A DNA stretch of 64,000 bases from Fulvivirgaceae bacterium JP3-4 (GCA_029309925.1 JARKND010000004.1:496001-560000); one strand, 5' to 3'. Positions 16,254 to 26,747 are shown, counted from the first letter of the stretch. The notes: generated from the letters alone by a model not told the origin. Numbers and translations: made by a program.

Positions 16254-16284
16254 CAAAAAAAGAAGGACGGGTTTCCCCGTCCTT
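16254..16284 (-). terminator. Rho-independent terminator
   Basis: On the minus strand AAGGACGGG pairs with CCCGTCCTT (9 bp, 16263-16271 with 16276-16284, 4-nt loop), followed by a run of T residues. It lies 24 nt past the stop at 16308. Confidence 0.9.
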
Positions 16285-16307
16285 CCGCACACGCAAGTCA
16301 GATTTGG

Positions 16308-17054
16308 TCAATTCGAGCCAGCCACCGCAACTGAATAGCTCACGTCAGGCAGAACATCACCACGCTTCGAATAATAGCTCTTCGTAATCAACATCGTCTT
16401 CTGCCAGAGTTTACCACCTTCTTCTCCTATCAACTCTCTTGTCTTTAAGGCTTTTGCTGCCGCATCTGCCTCATTTTTTCCCCAACTCACAATGGCATAC
16501 CCGGGTTCGCTTCCAAACAAAACTTTAAAGGTCAAAAATCCTGAGGGCACTTTCTTGCTGTCATACAATTTCACCCATTCTTTCAGCAGATCTTCTGATG
16601 CTTTTTCATTTCCCGGAATTATTTGCCAATAGAGTACATCGCGATAGTTCTCTCCTTGCGGTGGCGAGGAATGCGAAAATTCCGGCAAACTTGTTACTAT
16701 GAAGCTTTTGGAACTTTCAATACACTGATCGAATTCCGACCACATGGCCTGATGCGCTTCCTTGCCCATCTTAGTTTCAAGCTCAGCGAACATATTTTTG
16801 TCGAGGTCTGCGAAGTTGGTGATCGGTACCATGTGGATATACGAGTTGTCATCGAATGCCACGGATGTCCATCCGGCATTTAGCTTGTGCTGGACCGAAT
16901 TTGCCTTCACCTTTTTCATACACTCCCAGTACTTGGCATTCATGCTTGGCTTAACCTGGTCTTCGTACACTGCAAAGCGCTGCGCTTTTTGCTGGCAGAG
17001 AGCGCTCGTGGTCATTAAAACAGCCACGAACAAAATCAAAACGATTCTTTTCAT
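16308..17054 (-). CDS. Secreted protein with two ferredoxin-like (dimeric alpha/beta-barrel-type) repeats, function unknown
   Basis: 248 residues from the ATG at 17054, which begins a signal peptide (MKRIVLILFVAVLMTTSALC, QQ follows). The mature protein seems to contain two related halves of about 100 residues (VKPSMNAKYWECMKKVKANS, and YWQIIPGNEKASEDLLKEW), each resembling NIPSNAP/EthD-type dimeric alpha/beta-barrel domains; this is a weak visual call. A Cys at residue 20 might be a lipobox variant (TSALC). A strong terminator follows. No substrate or partner can be named. Confidence 0.75.
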   Translation of the reverse strand: MKRIVLILFVAVLMTTSALCQQKAQRFAVYEDQVKPSMNAKYWECMKKVKANSVQHKLNAGWTSVAFDDNSYIHMVPITNFADLDKNMFAELETKMGKEAHQAMWSEFDQCIESSKSFIVTSLPEFSHSSPPQGENYRDVLYWQIIPGNEKASEDLLKEWVKLYDSKKVPSGFLTFKVLFGSEPGYAIVSWGKNEADAAAKALKTRELIGEEGGKLWQKTMLITKSYYSKRGDVLPDVSYSVAVAGSN

Positions 17055-17227
17055 AGATGGTGGGATTAAGTGGAGAGATATAGAGAATAGAGCAATGAAG
17101 TTACCCCGGGCGCAAGTGAAAGCCAAGAAAAATCCGTTTTACTTTAATGATAAATCGAAAGATTGCTGAAGGTGAGTTATAGCGAATCCACTTCTGAATG
17201 CTTATCTTGTAAAAAAAGAAATCCCAC

Positions 17228-17962
17228 ATGTACGGTCTTTATACTCCCGTTTTTCTGTTGCAGGCTTTCTGTGTGTACCACGCCTACAGGCAAGGCGCTG
17301 ACACCAGATGGTATTGGTTCATTATCCTTTTTCCACTGTTTGGGTGCGTCTTCTACCTCGTCCACCATTTCAATAATCGTTCGAGCATTAACACCATTAC
17401 AGAGGCTGTGAAGGGGGTTGTCAATAGCAACTACAAAATCGAGCAGCTTGAAAATGCATATCGCTTCAGTGACACCCTGACGAACCGCGTGAACCTCGCT
17501 GATGCCTACCTCAGCTATGGGCGTACAGAGGACGCGGTAAGACTGTATCGGGAATGTCTGACGGGTTTTATGGCTGACGATGTCAACCTCCGGATGAAGC
17601 TGTTGCAAGGGCTTTACGCGAATGCAAATTATCAGGAAGCTGCCGAGCTTGGCGAAGAACTGGAACGAGATCAAACATTTAGAAAGTCATCATCCCGAAT
17701 AGCCTATGCGTGGGCGCTGCACCAGAGTGGCAGAACCGACTCCGCGGAGCAGATCTTCCGTGACATGGATAAGACAAACACTAACTATGACCAGCGCCTG
17801 GAGTATTGCAAGTTCCTTCACCAGCTCGGGCGTACCGAAGATATGAGAAACAAGATCCAGGAAATCCTTGCAGAAGTGGAGTTCATGCGAGGACCGGAAA
17901 GAAAGCTAAACAGGTCAATGATCAGCCAGGTTCGCGAGCTTGCCCAGACAGCGAGCGCATAA
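17228..17962 (+). CDS. Membrane-anchored tetratricopeptide-repeat protein
   Basis: 244 residues. Two hydrophobic segments (about residues 4-18 and 27-46) with an amphipathic linker form a membrane anchor similar to the N-terminal PLD-nuclease-like segment. Residues about 70-235 form TPR-like helical pairs: NRVNLADAYLSYGRTEDAVRLYRECL, NYQEAAELGEEL, AYAWALHQSGRTDSAEQIFRDM and FLHQLGRTEDMRNKIQEIL. TPR domains hold protein complexes together. Such proteins are common in Bacteroidota but uncharacterised. The gene stands alone; a 173-nt gap precedes it. Confidence 0.8.
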   Translation: MYGLYTPVFLLQAFCVYHAYRQGADTRWYWFIILFPLFGCVFYLVHHFNNRSSINTITEAVKGVVNSNYKIEQLENAYRFSDTLTNRVNLADAYLSYGRTEDAVRLYRECLTGFMADDVNLRMKLLQGLYANANYQEAAELGEELERDQTFRKSSSRIAYAWALHQSGRTDSAEQIFRDMDKTNTNYDQRLEYCKFLHQLGRTEDMRNKIQEILAEVEFMRGPERKLNRSMISQVRELAQTASA

Positions 17963-18073
17963 CGACATTGCGTTAAAATTTGTTGCCCATTTTTATGGAA
18001 TTGGTTGGGCGCGGGAATCTTCGAAACATCCGCATACGAAAACCTGTGGAACAGGCAATCCAAAATATAACCT

Positions 18074-19813
18074 ATGAAAATTCCATCTTCGCTGTTACTT
18101 GCTGTCCTTTTTTCAACACTAGTTACTTTTGGCTGCCGTGACAAGCAGGATCAGCACCTCCCTACTGACGTTGACGACCGGATTGAACTCATCGAGAACA
18201 ATCTCTATGCAGAAGGAAGGAAGTGGACAATTGAAGAACGACTGGAGTCGCTCAAGATTCCAGGATTAAGCATTGCAGTGATCCATGATTTCAAACTTGA
18301 TTGGGCAAAGGGATACGGGTATGCCGATATAGCAGAAAAACGAAAAGTTACCAGGGAAACGCTTTTTCAGGCAGCTTCGATCAGCAAATCGCTCACAGGC
18401 GTAGCGGTGATGAAACTTGCCGAGGAAGGAAAGGTCAGGCTGAGCGATGATATCAATGTTTACCTGACAAGCTGGAAGTTTCCATACGATGAGCGCTCCG
18501 GGAACAAAAAGATCACGCTGTACAACTTATTAAGTCACACAGCGGGGACAACTGTCCATGGGTTCCGGGGATATAAGAACGGAACGAACACTCCAACGGT
18601 GGTGCAGATACTCAACGGTGAGTCACCTGCAAACAACGAACCGGTACGGTCTGACATTGCGCCTGGCACCAAGGTGCAGTACTCGGGCGGAGGTACTACT
18701 ATCGTGCAGCTGCTCATCAGCGATGTTTCGGGAAAGCCATTCAGCGAGTTCATGGCATCAGAGATTCTTCAGCCACTCGGCATGACCTCAAGCTTTTATC
18801 ATCGACCTGATCAAACAAAAAAGGAAATGCTTGCAACGGGATACCTGTACGATAAGTCGGAAATCCCCGGAAAATTCAAAATTCATCCCGAGGAAGGCGC
18901 AGCTAGCCTGTGGACAAATCCTACGGACCTGGCGAAGTACATAATAGACACGCAACTTGCGCTCAAAAACTCCTCATCAAAGATTCTCAGTCGTGAAAAC
19001 ACTTTGCTCAGACTTACGCCCTATAAAGATGAGGCAGCACTCGGAGTCTTTATCAATACTATCGGAAGCGCAAAATACTTTCAGCACGGGGGCGCTAACG
19101 AAGGATTCCGGGCTGTGTATGTGGCCGACTTCGAAAAGGGAAATGGTGTGGCCATCATGGTCAACTCCGAAAACAACAAAATTCTTAATGAGCTTTTGCT
19201 GACCGTTGCAAACGCATATCGCTGGGATGGTTATGCGGATTCAGGCGTTAAACTTTCCGATGAACAACTAGAATCATTCGAAGGTTATTATCAGGCAGCT
19301 TTCAACTCCGACCTGTACCTCGAATTCCGCGTCAAAGACAACAAGCTCATGCTACGCCAGCTGTGGGATGGCATGGAGGTATTTTTTGAAGCACAATCCG
19401 AACTGGAATTTCTTAACAAGGAGATGTCTTTCCCGCTGAAGTTCTCGAGAAACACAAAAGGGCAGGTAGCAGAAGTACTTGCTTTCAACAAAGATGTTTG
19501 GAAACGTGATGACACCTTCAGTCCAAAAGTTCGAAAGCCGGTTGCACTTTCTGCAGAACAGCTGCAAGCATTCGCAGGAAAATTTCAACTGACGCGTGAT
19601 AAAAACATCGAAGCGCAGATTGTCGCACGTGATGGGGAGCTTAATATCAGGCAGCTGTGGGATGGGAAAGAAATGGTGTTTGTTCCCGAGAATGAGTTCG
19701 ATTTCTTCCAGAAGGATAATCCATATCGCACAATCCGATTCATCAAAGGGAACAACGGCAGAATTGACGAACTCGTTGCCTTTGGCAGGGAAGTCCTCAA
19801 AAGGGTCGAGTGA
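18074..19813 (+). CDS. Serine hydrolase, class C beta-lactamase/PBP-like lipoprotein
   Basis: 579 residues. The lipobox is TFGC (Cys21). The beta-lactamase fold carries the SxxK motif at Ser102-Ile-Ser-Lys105, Tyr203 in YSGGGT (YxN-like position) and HGG at 338-340 in place of KTG. The C-terminal part (about 400-579) holds two tandem copies of a domain with FEGYYQAAF/FAGKFQLTR, LMLRQLWDGMEV/LNIRQLWDGKEM and VLAFNKDVWKR/LVAFGREVLKR. Members include D-aminopeptidases and esterases. The substrate is unknown; the lack of a KTG motif argues against a real beta-lactamase role. Confidence 0.88.
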   Translation: MKIPSSLLLAVLFSTLVTFGCRDKQDQHLPTDVDDRIELIENNLYAEGRKWTIEERLESLKIPGLSIAVIHDFKLDWAKGYGYADIAEKRKVTRETLFQAASISKSLTGVAVMKLAEEGKVRLSDDINVYLTSWKFPYDERSGNKKITLYNLLSHTAGTTVHGFRGYKNGTNTPTVVQILNGESPANNEPVRSDIAPGTKVQYSGGGTTIVQLLISDVSGKPFSEFMASEILQPLGMTSSFYHRPDQTKKEMLATGYLYDKSEIPGKFKIHPEEGAASLWTNPTDLAKYIIDTQLALKNSSSKILSRENTLLRLTPYKDEAALGVFINTIGSAKYFQHGGANEGFRAVYVADFEKGNGVAIMVNSENNKILNELLLTVANAYRWDGYADSGVKLSDEQLESFEGYYQAAFNSDLYLEFRVKDNKLMLRQLWDGMEVFFEAQSELEFLNKEMSFPLKFSRNTKGQVAEVLAFNKDVWKRDDTFSPKVRKPVALSAEQLQAFAGKFQLTRDKNIEAQIVARDGELNIRQLWDGKEMVFVPENEFDFFQKDNPYRTIRFIKGNNGRIDELVAFGREVLKRVE

Positions 19814-19938
19814 TGAGCGGCTCATTCCACGTTTGAAATTTTACCTCCTATCACATTCCATTCGGATCAGCGGATAACGATGGTTATCATTAGTAAGGAT
19901 TGAAAAGGTCCCGAAGTCTTCCAACAAACAATGAAGTC

Positions 19939-21348
19939 ATGATTCGTTCAATTCTTATCGCTGCAGTCTGCTTATTCGCCCTGCAGCTTGAGGCGCAGGA
20001 AAAATTTGCCATACAAAACGTTTCGGTCATCACGATGGTGAATGAAACCGTTCTCGAAAATCATACGGTCATCGTTGACAAAGGCCGGATAACCAAAGTC
20101 GCACCGACAAACAAAACGAAGCTGTCGAAAAATGTCAGGGTTATTGACGGTACGGGCAAATTCCTGATGCCCGGCCTGTTCGACATGCACACGCATTTTT
20201 TCTACGAACAGGGCGACCACATTAACACAAATGAAGCGGAACTCAAGATGATGCTAGCCAACGGTATCACTACTGCTCGGATCATGGCGGGACATCCCTC
20301 CTACCTGGAAGCGAAATCAAATGTGAAGAGCGGGAAGTGGATCGGGCCCGAACTAAGCGTGGCAAGTCCGCAGTTTGTTGGACGTTGGCCGTTTCCACCC
20401 GAATTCAAAAATTATGAGATCGTAGCTTCAGAAACAAAAGCACAGGAAGCGGTAAAGAGGTTTAAAGCCGAAGGCTATGACGCCATCAAGATTACTTTTA
20501 TGATGGCAAAGCCGATCTACAAAGCCGTTACAGAAGCTGCTGCGAAGGAAAATATAAAAGTAGTAGGCCATGTCGGTCCGATCGTGATGTTGCCCGCTGC
20601 CATCGAGGCTGGCCAGCAGATCGAGCACATGGACATGTTTATTGAAACCTTGCTGCCTGATACCTCCTACAACCATGGCCAAAGCGTCTCAGACTACAAC
20701 ATCTACAGCAAGGCAGCGTGGGAAACAGTGCCACACCTGATGGAATCAAAAATCCCTGCGCTGGCGAAAAGTGTTAAAGACGCAGGCATCTACGTAACAC
20801 CTACCAACTATTTTTTTCTGTCTGTCTTTGGGTTTCCCCTCAGCGAAGATGAAATCAAGGCGAAACCTGATTACAATTATCTGCCATCGAAGCTGAAGGC
20901 CGAAAAATGGAAGTATCGGGAAAGCTATTTGAAGAGGATGGCACCGCTTGAGAGCCGGGAGAAGTACGTAAAGATCAGAAAGCAAATGGTGCATGAACTT
21001 TGGAAGGCCGGTGTTCCGTTGATGGCCGGGTCAGATGCACCTGAATTTTTCCAGGTCGCAGGATTTGCGCTTCATGATGAACTGAAGGCGATGGTCGATG
21101 CGGGTCTCACGCCTTTCGCTGCATTGCAGACTGCAACAGTGAACCCGGCAAAATTTCTTGACATGGCATCACGCACCGGCACAATTGAAGTGGGGAAAGA
21201 AGCGGACTTGATTTTGCTGCAGAAGAATCCGCTGGAAGACGTCACTAACACAAGGGCAATTACCGGAGTTTCGACCAATCACCAGTGGCTCGATAAGAAT
21301 GCCATCGTGAACTTGCTACAGCAGAGTAGAGAAACCCTGGAAAAATAA
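19939..21348 (+). CDS. Secreted metal-dependent amidohydrolase (imidazolonepropionase/cytosine deaminase-like)
   Basis: 469 residues from the ATG at 19939 (MIRSILIAAVCLFALQLEAQ signal peptide); a TTG at 19900 is an upstream in-frame start without support. The amidohydrolase metal ligands can be followed: HTH in GLFDMHTHFFYE, His in VVGHVGP, His in QIEHMDMF and Asp in MAGSDAPEF. Family members cleave amide or related bonds in cyclic or peptide substrates; secreted Bacteroidota members are often annotated as prolidase-like or amidohydrolase family protein. It follows the serine hydrolase by 125 nt on the same strand and may be cotranscribed. Confidence 0.9.
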   Translation: MIRSILIAAVCLFALQLEAQEKFAIQNVSVITMVNETVLENHTVIVDKGRITKVAPTNKTKLSKNVRVIDGTGKFLMPGLFDMHTHFFYEQGDHINTNEAELKMMLANGITTARIMAGHPSYLEAKSNVKSGKWIGPELSVASPQFVGRWPFPPEFKNYEIVASETKAQEAVKRFKAEGYDAIKITFMMAKPIYKAVTEAAAKENIKVVGHVGPIVMLPAAIEAGQQIEHMDMFIETLLPDTSYNHGQSVSDYNIYSKAAWETVPHLMESKIPALAKSVKDAGIYVTPTNYFFLSVFGFPLSEDEIKAKPDYNYLPSKLKAEKWKYRESYLKRMAPLESREKYVKIRKQMVHELWKAGVPLMAGSDAPEFFQVAGFALHDELKAMVDAGLTPFAALQTATVNPAKFLDMASRTGTIEVGKEADLILLQKNPLEDVTNTRAITGVSTNHQWLDKNAIVNLLQQSRETLEK

Positions 21349-21541
21349 CGAGCCCGGTAACCAGAACTGCCGGCCTAAACATCGGGCAAAATTAAGTAAC
21401 CAAGCACATTTCAAATTTTACATGAAATAATTGTATCAGTTAAAGTCCAATCCTCGTCAACAGGAGCCCAGGCAGTAACAGGGCGTTTATCATTGAAATA
21501 GTTTTGAGCAACGAAAACTAAAAAGTCGTTGGCTTCAAACT

Positions 21542-24500
21542 ATGAAAACAAAATTTTACTTTCTGTTTGCACTGACCTGTGCTTTGGCGGAACCACTTTT
21601 CAGTCAGGAGCTTTTGCCGGGGATGTGGGTCCCAAATGGTCGCGTTGCGACCGTTTCAGCGTATGGCGATATGGTCTACGTTGGGGGGAGTTTCACGGCC
21701 GTCACGCGTAGTATCCGAAATGGAGCGATCATCGACCTTGCGTCCGGTGAATACCGGTTATCGCCTTTTCCACATCAACAAGTCGACAGGGTCCTCCCGG
21801 ACTACGAAGGAGGATTTTTCATCAATGGTTTTCAGCTTACACATGTCAATGGGGTTCCACGAAGAAAAATCGCACACATCCGCAATGATGGTACGCTTTC
21901 GGACTTTAATCCTCCGTTGCCAAAGGATAAGTTAATTGTGCATTTGGTTGCAACAACTCCAGACCGAGTGTTTATTCTTACTCGCGGTGGAATGCCACAG
22001 GAAAACGCCTTGCACTGCGTGGATTATGCCGGAAAAATTTTGTGGAGCAGGAAGGCAAATCATCGTATCTACAATGCAGTCGCTCAAAATTCAATATTAT
22101 ACATTGCGGGGGAATTCACGTCAGTTGAAGGGCAGCCCCGCCAGCGCATAGCGGCACTGGATATTCATACGGGCGGCATACTACCATTCAACACAGGCAA
22201 CACAATACCGTCACTTCGGGTCGCAAGTATCGAAACTGAAGTAGCCTCAAACCTTATTTCACTCGGTATAGCCAACAACGAACTGTTCATCCGCTACTCC
22301 GCCACTAACACAACTCTCTCGCGTCTAATTTCGGTAAACGCTTCAACCGGAGAATCAACCGGGTGGTCAGTCGCTTCTCCAACAACATCGGGGGACCTAG
22401 CTATGATGGTTTATGATAACAAAATTTACCTGGGCTCGACCACAGGCAATGGCTTATTAATTTATGATTGCGTAACGAAGAATGCGCTCCCCCTACCTGC
22501 GCTTCAGCTTCCAACGCCTTCAACAAACCGGATTGAAAATTTTTCCGCAGATGACACTCGAATCACTTTTACAGCCACCACCATTCGTGACAATGCCAAT
22601 ACCAATTTGGGTAAAGTAGTGTCCTTCGATTCACAAACGAACCAGGTTACATCTCATAACCTGACCACAATGGGTTTCGTCTCACAACAGTTAAATCAAA
22701 AAATCAAATCAGTTGCAGTGAGTGACGGTAACCTATATTGCGGTGGATCTTTTGCCGGTGTTCAATCAATAAATAGGATGAACTTTTATGCGTTCAACAA
22801 AGTTACGAATGAACTATCTCCATTAAGCTTTGATTTGGTGTCCCACGACCACGAGATTTTAAAGATCATTGCAACAGAAGAAAAGCTTTTTTTTACTGGG
22901 TACTTTTCAACAGTCAATGGGCAGCCTGTTACCTCCGATGTGGTCTCGGCTGATAGGCTAACTGGAGTTCTCGATAATTGGAGCCCGGAAATCGAGGGGT
23001 CATTCCATTCTTTATACCTGCAGGGTGATGGAGATCTGTATATTTATGGTGATTTTTCTTCTGTAAATGGTGAGCAGCGAAACAACATAGCAAGATTGGA
23101 TCGTTTGACGGGCAGTCTGTTAGACTCCGAACTATCACCTGAACTCGAGTGGATCGGAGAAATGGCTGAGCACGGTGACATGCTCATTCTTGCTGGGAGA
23201 AAGCTTGATACGGGTTATGAAATTCAATTCATTAACAGACATACTGGCGATGAGTTGCTGCCAAGGATTGAATTCAACAGTGACAGTTATTTTACAATGA
23301 AATGCCAAAACAGCATTCTTTATTTTGGTGGCTCATTTACAGAACTCACCAGAGAAGGCGTTCAACTTGGCCGAGATCATCTTGCCGCAATCGATCTTAC
23401 GACCGGTGAAATACTTGATCTAAATATCGCTGTTGGATCCCCAGGTTCTTTTGACGAAAATATTGTAGCAATGCAGGTAGTCGGCCGCACAATCTACATT
23501 GGTGGAAATTTTAATCATATAAACGGTGAAAGTCGGACCAATTTAGCAGCGATCGACCTCGAGACACGACAAGTCACTAACTGGCAACCTCGGGCGTACG
23601 GAAATGTTCATTTTGATGCGATATGCGTTTTTGCCGATATGATACTTATTGGCGGGCAATTCACACTTGATGCCCCGGGATCGCCAACCGGATACCAACA
23701 GATGCATTTTGGAGCGGTTACTCCGGACCGTTCAAATCGCATAAGTGGTCGTGTGTTTTATGACTACAATCAAAATGGCATTCAGGAAATCGGAGAAAAC
23801 GGAATTCCAAATATACTGGTTCACATCCAACCTGGCGATAAGTACAGTCCCACCGATGAAGGGGGAAATTACTTAGCATACACTGCCGCTGGTGAATTCT
23901 CTGTTACTCCAGTAACGCCACAATACACTACCCATGTTTCTCCAGGTTCACGGGATATTTCTTTTAACGGTTTCGATCTTCACTCGGCATCCAACGACTT
24001 CGGCATCACTGTCCAGCCTGATGTTACGGATGTGAGCATTCAACTCACTACCGATCAGTCGCTGCGACCCGGATTCTTTTTCAACTACATTGTTACATGT
24101 AAAAATGAGGGAACTGCGGTTACAGACGGAACAGCGGTGGTCCATATTGATGACAGATTGTTGTACGATAATATTTCGTCTGTCGCCCCGCTCAGTGTTG
24201 ATGGGAATAACCTCACCTTTGAGTTTGACAATCTGGAGCCTGGACATTCCACTTCTATAACTATCAATGTCCGTGTACCCGCTCCGCAAGTTTTGAATTT
24301 ACTTGGCGAGATCGTGACAACAACAGCTGAGGTTACGCCATCCATCGCAGACAACAGTTTAAGGGACAACACCGCGTCTCTCGCCAGAACCGTTGTAGGA
24401 TCTTTTGACCCGAACGACAAGATGGTTACACCAGCCGGGGTTGGTGCTGATGGGTACATCGCTGAAAACACCCAATCGCTTGAATATACGATACGCTTCC

Positions 24501-26485
24501 AGAATTTGGGAAATGCTCCTGCTACATTTGTTGTGATTACAGATCAGCTGGATGAAAACCTGGACCATAGTTCGTTTACGTTTGTTTCCTCAAGTCACCC
24601 GAACAACTTCGAGATCGTAAACGGCACACTTACTGTAAATTTCGGTGATATCAACAATTCTATAAACCTCCTTCCAGCAAATGTTGATGAGCCTGCCAGT
24701 CACGGTTTCTTTACTTACAGAATCGATTTGAAAGACAACCTTCCAAGACATACGCGGATTGAAAACAGTGCAAGCATCGTGTTCGACTTCAACCTTCCAA
24801 TTGAAACGAACACCGTGGCAAATACGTTGCTCGATCCACCTTACAGCACCAAAGTATATTTGTCCGATGTGACTGGCGAACGAAGTTCAGAGGTCTTGCT
24901 TCCCGTTCAGGTTGAGGATTTTGAAGAGCTTCTTGGTCAGCAGTTTTCTCTGTCCTGGGATCCAACAGTCATAACTTTTGTTGGCGTGGAGCAATTTGGC
25001 CTGCCTGGTCTGGACGTTGCTTCATTTAACACATCAAATGCAGCGCAGGGACAGTTGACTTACGCATGGGTGGACCCAGGCGCAGCTGCTCAAACATTAG
25101 AAAACGCATCAACACTATTTGCCATCCGGTTCGCCTTGACAGGGAATTTCGGTGCGTCAACAATTGTATCAATCACCAATCACCCAACAGCGGTGGAAGC
25201 CATCAATGACGACTTTGAAACAATAGACGTTGTCAGAGTAGATGGCTTGATCACCATTAGCAATGATCTTACAATCACCGGCACCATATTGTATCCGAAT
25301 AACGAACCTGTACAGAATGTTACGGTAGGTTTATCAGGATCTTCAACGCAGGAGACGAGCACTGACGAAAACGGTGGCTACACATTCACCGTTCAGGCTT
25401 CTGAAAACTCATCCTATACCATAACCCCCTCAAAGTCTGACGATCCCAATCTACTAAACGGTATTGACGTGCAGGACCTGATCCTCATCAGACGACATAT
25501 TCTCCAGGTCACGACTTTCACGTCTCCTTATGAGTTTATCGCTGCGGATGTCAGTAACAACTTTAGCGTCTCGATACAGGATCTGGCGATTCTGCAGGCT
25601 CTGATACTCGGTGTGGAAACTAATTTTCCGAATGCACGTCAGTGGGCGTTCGTTGACGCAGCTCATGATTTCGAAAGTACCGGAACAGCTTTTCCTTATC
25701 CGCAAACAGCCACACCGTTACTGACTGATCTCATGAACGGTTCAAACGTGGCTTTTACTGCAGTGAAAATGGGAGATGTCAATCTGACTCGCGACAACTC
25801 CCAGGCTGGCCGCACGAAAGCACAGGAAGTGGTTTTGGAGATAAGCCCGCTCAAGGATGCCGGAGATGGAGTCTTTGAATTGCAGGTTTCTGCCTTCGGA
25901 TTCGTTGAGATTTCGGGTTACCAGTTTACTATGAACTGGAATGCTGAAGAACTTCAGTGGATTGATAACGAAGACATGGCAATAAATCAAAGCATCGGAA
26001 GTCACAGAGCCGATGAGGGCGTTTTGACAGCAATTTGGGATGATACACGCGCGCACGATGTATCGGTTGACGATGGGACTTCACTGTTCAAGATTCGTTT
26101 TCGCAAGGTTTCAGAAACGGTCAATGATAAGGTGACGATCAACAGCTCGGCCACTCCTTTGAGAATGTACAATAGTGCTCTACAGTCGGTGAGTGTGCTG
26201 ATCCGATATGGAACCGGTGAAGAAAAGATTGAAAGCGGAATCTTTTATCCTAACCCGTTCCGTCATGAGACAAAAATTTCTTTTTCCGCATCCGATGCTC
26301 AGGATGCCCGTTTCCAAATCGTGGATGTGACAGGCAAGGAGATACATTCAAATTCTGTACATGTAGAAAAAGGCTGGAATGAAAAGACACTGAGTGGAGA
26401 CCAACTTTCTCCAGGTGTCTACATATTCAACTTGCAGTTGCGCGATAAGGTAATTAAAGGGAAAATGGTGAAGCGTGGAGAATAG
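21542..26485 (+). CDS. Giant T9SS-secreted surface protein with propeller-like, cohesin-like and dockerin-like modules
   Basis: 1647 residues. Order: signal peptide (1-21); propeller-like repeats of the form YVGGSFTAV, LYIAGEFTSVEGQPRQRIA, LYIYGDFSSVNGEQRNNIA and IYIGGNFNHINGESRTNLA (about 50-720); SdrD B-like region GRVFYDYNQNGIQEIGENG (about 734); two DUF11/7619-like domains, with GSFDPNDKM near 953; cohesin-like domain about 1101-1238; carboxypeptidase-regulatory-like then dockerin-like pair, NGIDVQDLILIRRHIL (about 1306) and ADVSNNFSVSIQDLAIL (about 1334); second cohesin-like domain about 1429-1550; type IX sorting domain from FYPNPF (about 1567) to GKMVKRGE. It is exported by the T9SS; the ligand is unknown. 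A TAGTTTTG promoter-like box lies at 21499-21506. Confidence 0.9.
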   Translation: MKTKFYFLFALTCALAEPLFSQELLPGMWVPNGRVATVSAYGDMVYVGGSFTAVTRSIRNGAIIDLASGEYRLSPFPHQQVDRVLPDYEGGFFINGFQLTHVNGVPRRKIAHIRNDGTLSDFNPPLPKDKLIVHLVATTPDRVFILTRGGMPQENALHCVDYAGKILWSRKANHRIYNAVAQNSILYIAGEFTSVEGQPRQRIAALDIHTGGILPFNTGNTIPSLRVASIETEVASNLISLGIANNELFIRYSATNTTLSRLISVNASTGESTGWSVASPTTSGDLAMMVYDNKIYLGSTTGNGLLIYDCVTKNALPLPALQLPTPSTNRIENFSADDTRITFTATTIRDNANTNLGKVVSFDSQTNQVTSHNLTTMGFVSQQLNQKIKSVAVSDGNLYCGGSFAGVQSINRMNFYAFNKVTNELSPLSFDLVSHDHEILKIIATEEKLFFTGYFSTVNGQPVTSDVVSADRLTGVLDNWSPEIEGSFHSLYLQGDGDLYIYGDFSSVNGEQRNNIARLDRLTGSLLDSELSPELEWIGEMAEHGDMLILAGRKLDTGYEIQFINRHTGDELLPRIEFNSDSYFTMKCQNSILYFGGSFTELTREGVQLGRDHLAAIDLTTGEILDLNIAVGSPGSFDENIVAMQVVGRTIYIGGNFNHINGESRTNLAAIDLETRQVTNWQPRAYGNVHFDAICVFADMILIGGQFTLDAPGSPTGYQQMHFGAVTPDRSNRISGRVFYDYNQNGIQEIGENGIPNILVHIQPGDKYSPTDEGGNYLAYTAAGEFSVTPVTPQYTTHVSPGSRDISFNGFDLHSASNDFGITVQPDVTDVSIQLTTDQSLRPGFFFNYIVTCKNEGTAVTDGTAVVHIDDRLLYDNISSVAPLSVDGNNLTFEFDNLEPGHSTSITINVRVPAPQVLNLLGEIVTTTAEVTPSIADNSLRDNTASLARTVVGSFDPNDKMVTPAGVGADGYIAENTQSLEYTIRFQNLGNAPATFVVITDQLDENLDHSSFTFVSSSHPNNFEIVNGTLTVNFGDINNSINLLPANVDEPASHGFFTYRIDLKDNLPRHTRIENSASIVFDFNLPIETNTVANTLLDPPYSTKVYLSDVTGERSSEVLLPVQVEDFEELLGQQFSLSWDPTVITFVGVEQFGLPGLDVASFNTSNAAQGQLTYAWVDPGAAAQTLENASTLFAIRFALTGNFGASTIVSITNHPTAVEAINDDFETIDVVRVDGLITISNDLTITGTILYPNNEPVQNVTVGLSGSSTQETSTDENGGYTFTVQASENSSYTITPSKSDDPNLLNGIDVQDLILIRRHILQVTTFTSPYEFIAADVSNNFSVSIQDLAILQALILGVETNFPNARQWAFVDAAHDFESTGTAFPYPQTATPLLTDLMNGSNVAFTAVKMGDVNLTRDNSQAGRTKAQEVVLEISPLKDAGDGVFELQVSAFGFVEISGYQFTMNWNAEELQWIDNEDMAINQSIGSHRADEGVLTAIWDDTRAHDVSVDDGTSLFKIRFRKVSETVNDKVTINSSATPLRMYNSALQSVSVLIRYGTGEEKIESGIFYPNPFRHETKISFSASDAQDARFQIVDVTGKEIHSNSVHVEKGWNEKTLSGDQLSPGVYIFNLQLRDKVIKGKMVKRGE

Positions 26486-26501
26486 TGTTTTCAGTTTTAA
26501 G

Positions 26502-26543
26502 AGCTCACCCTAGACTAAACAGCGGGGTGAGCTTTCTTTTTTT
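26502..26543 (+). terminator. Rho-independent terminator of the giant surface-protein gene
   Basis: AGCTCACCC (26502-26510) pairs with GGGTGAGCT (26525-26533), followed by TTTCTTTTTTT. It lies 17 nt after the stop codon. Confidence 0.9.
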
Positions 26544-26747
26544 CATTCGGCTCCACCGGCATTTCGCCAGCTGGTAAAGTACTTCATCGGAAACCAGTTT
26601 CAATTGATCAGCTGAATTTGAATTTTTACCGACAGTTCGAAGATAAGGTTGTTATTTCCACAGCTACGAAGCTTAAGTTCTTCGATTTTTGAGTGAATTA
26701 GCAGGCATGCTAATTGTCGGTCAATGGTATGGTCAGCCTATCTCACT

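Noticed and set aside
21542-26485. Possibility that the giant gene is two genes or frameshifted
   Set aside because: The frame is continuous from signal peptide to sorting domain, and domain borders are in phase, so no split is needed.
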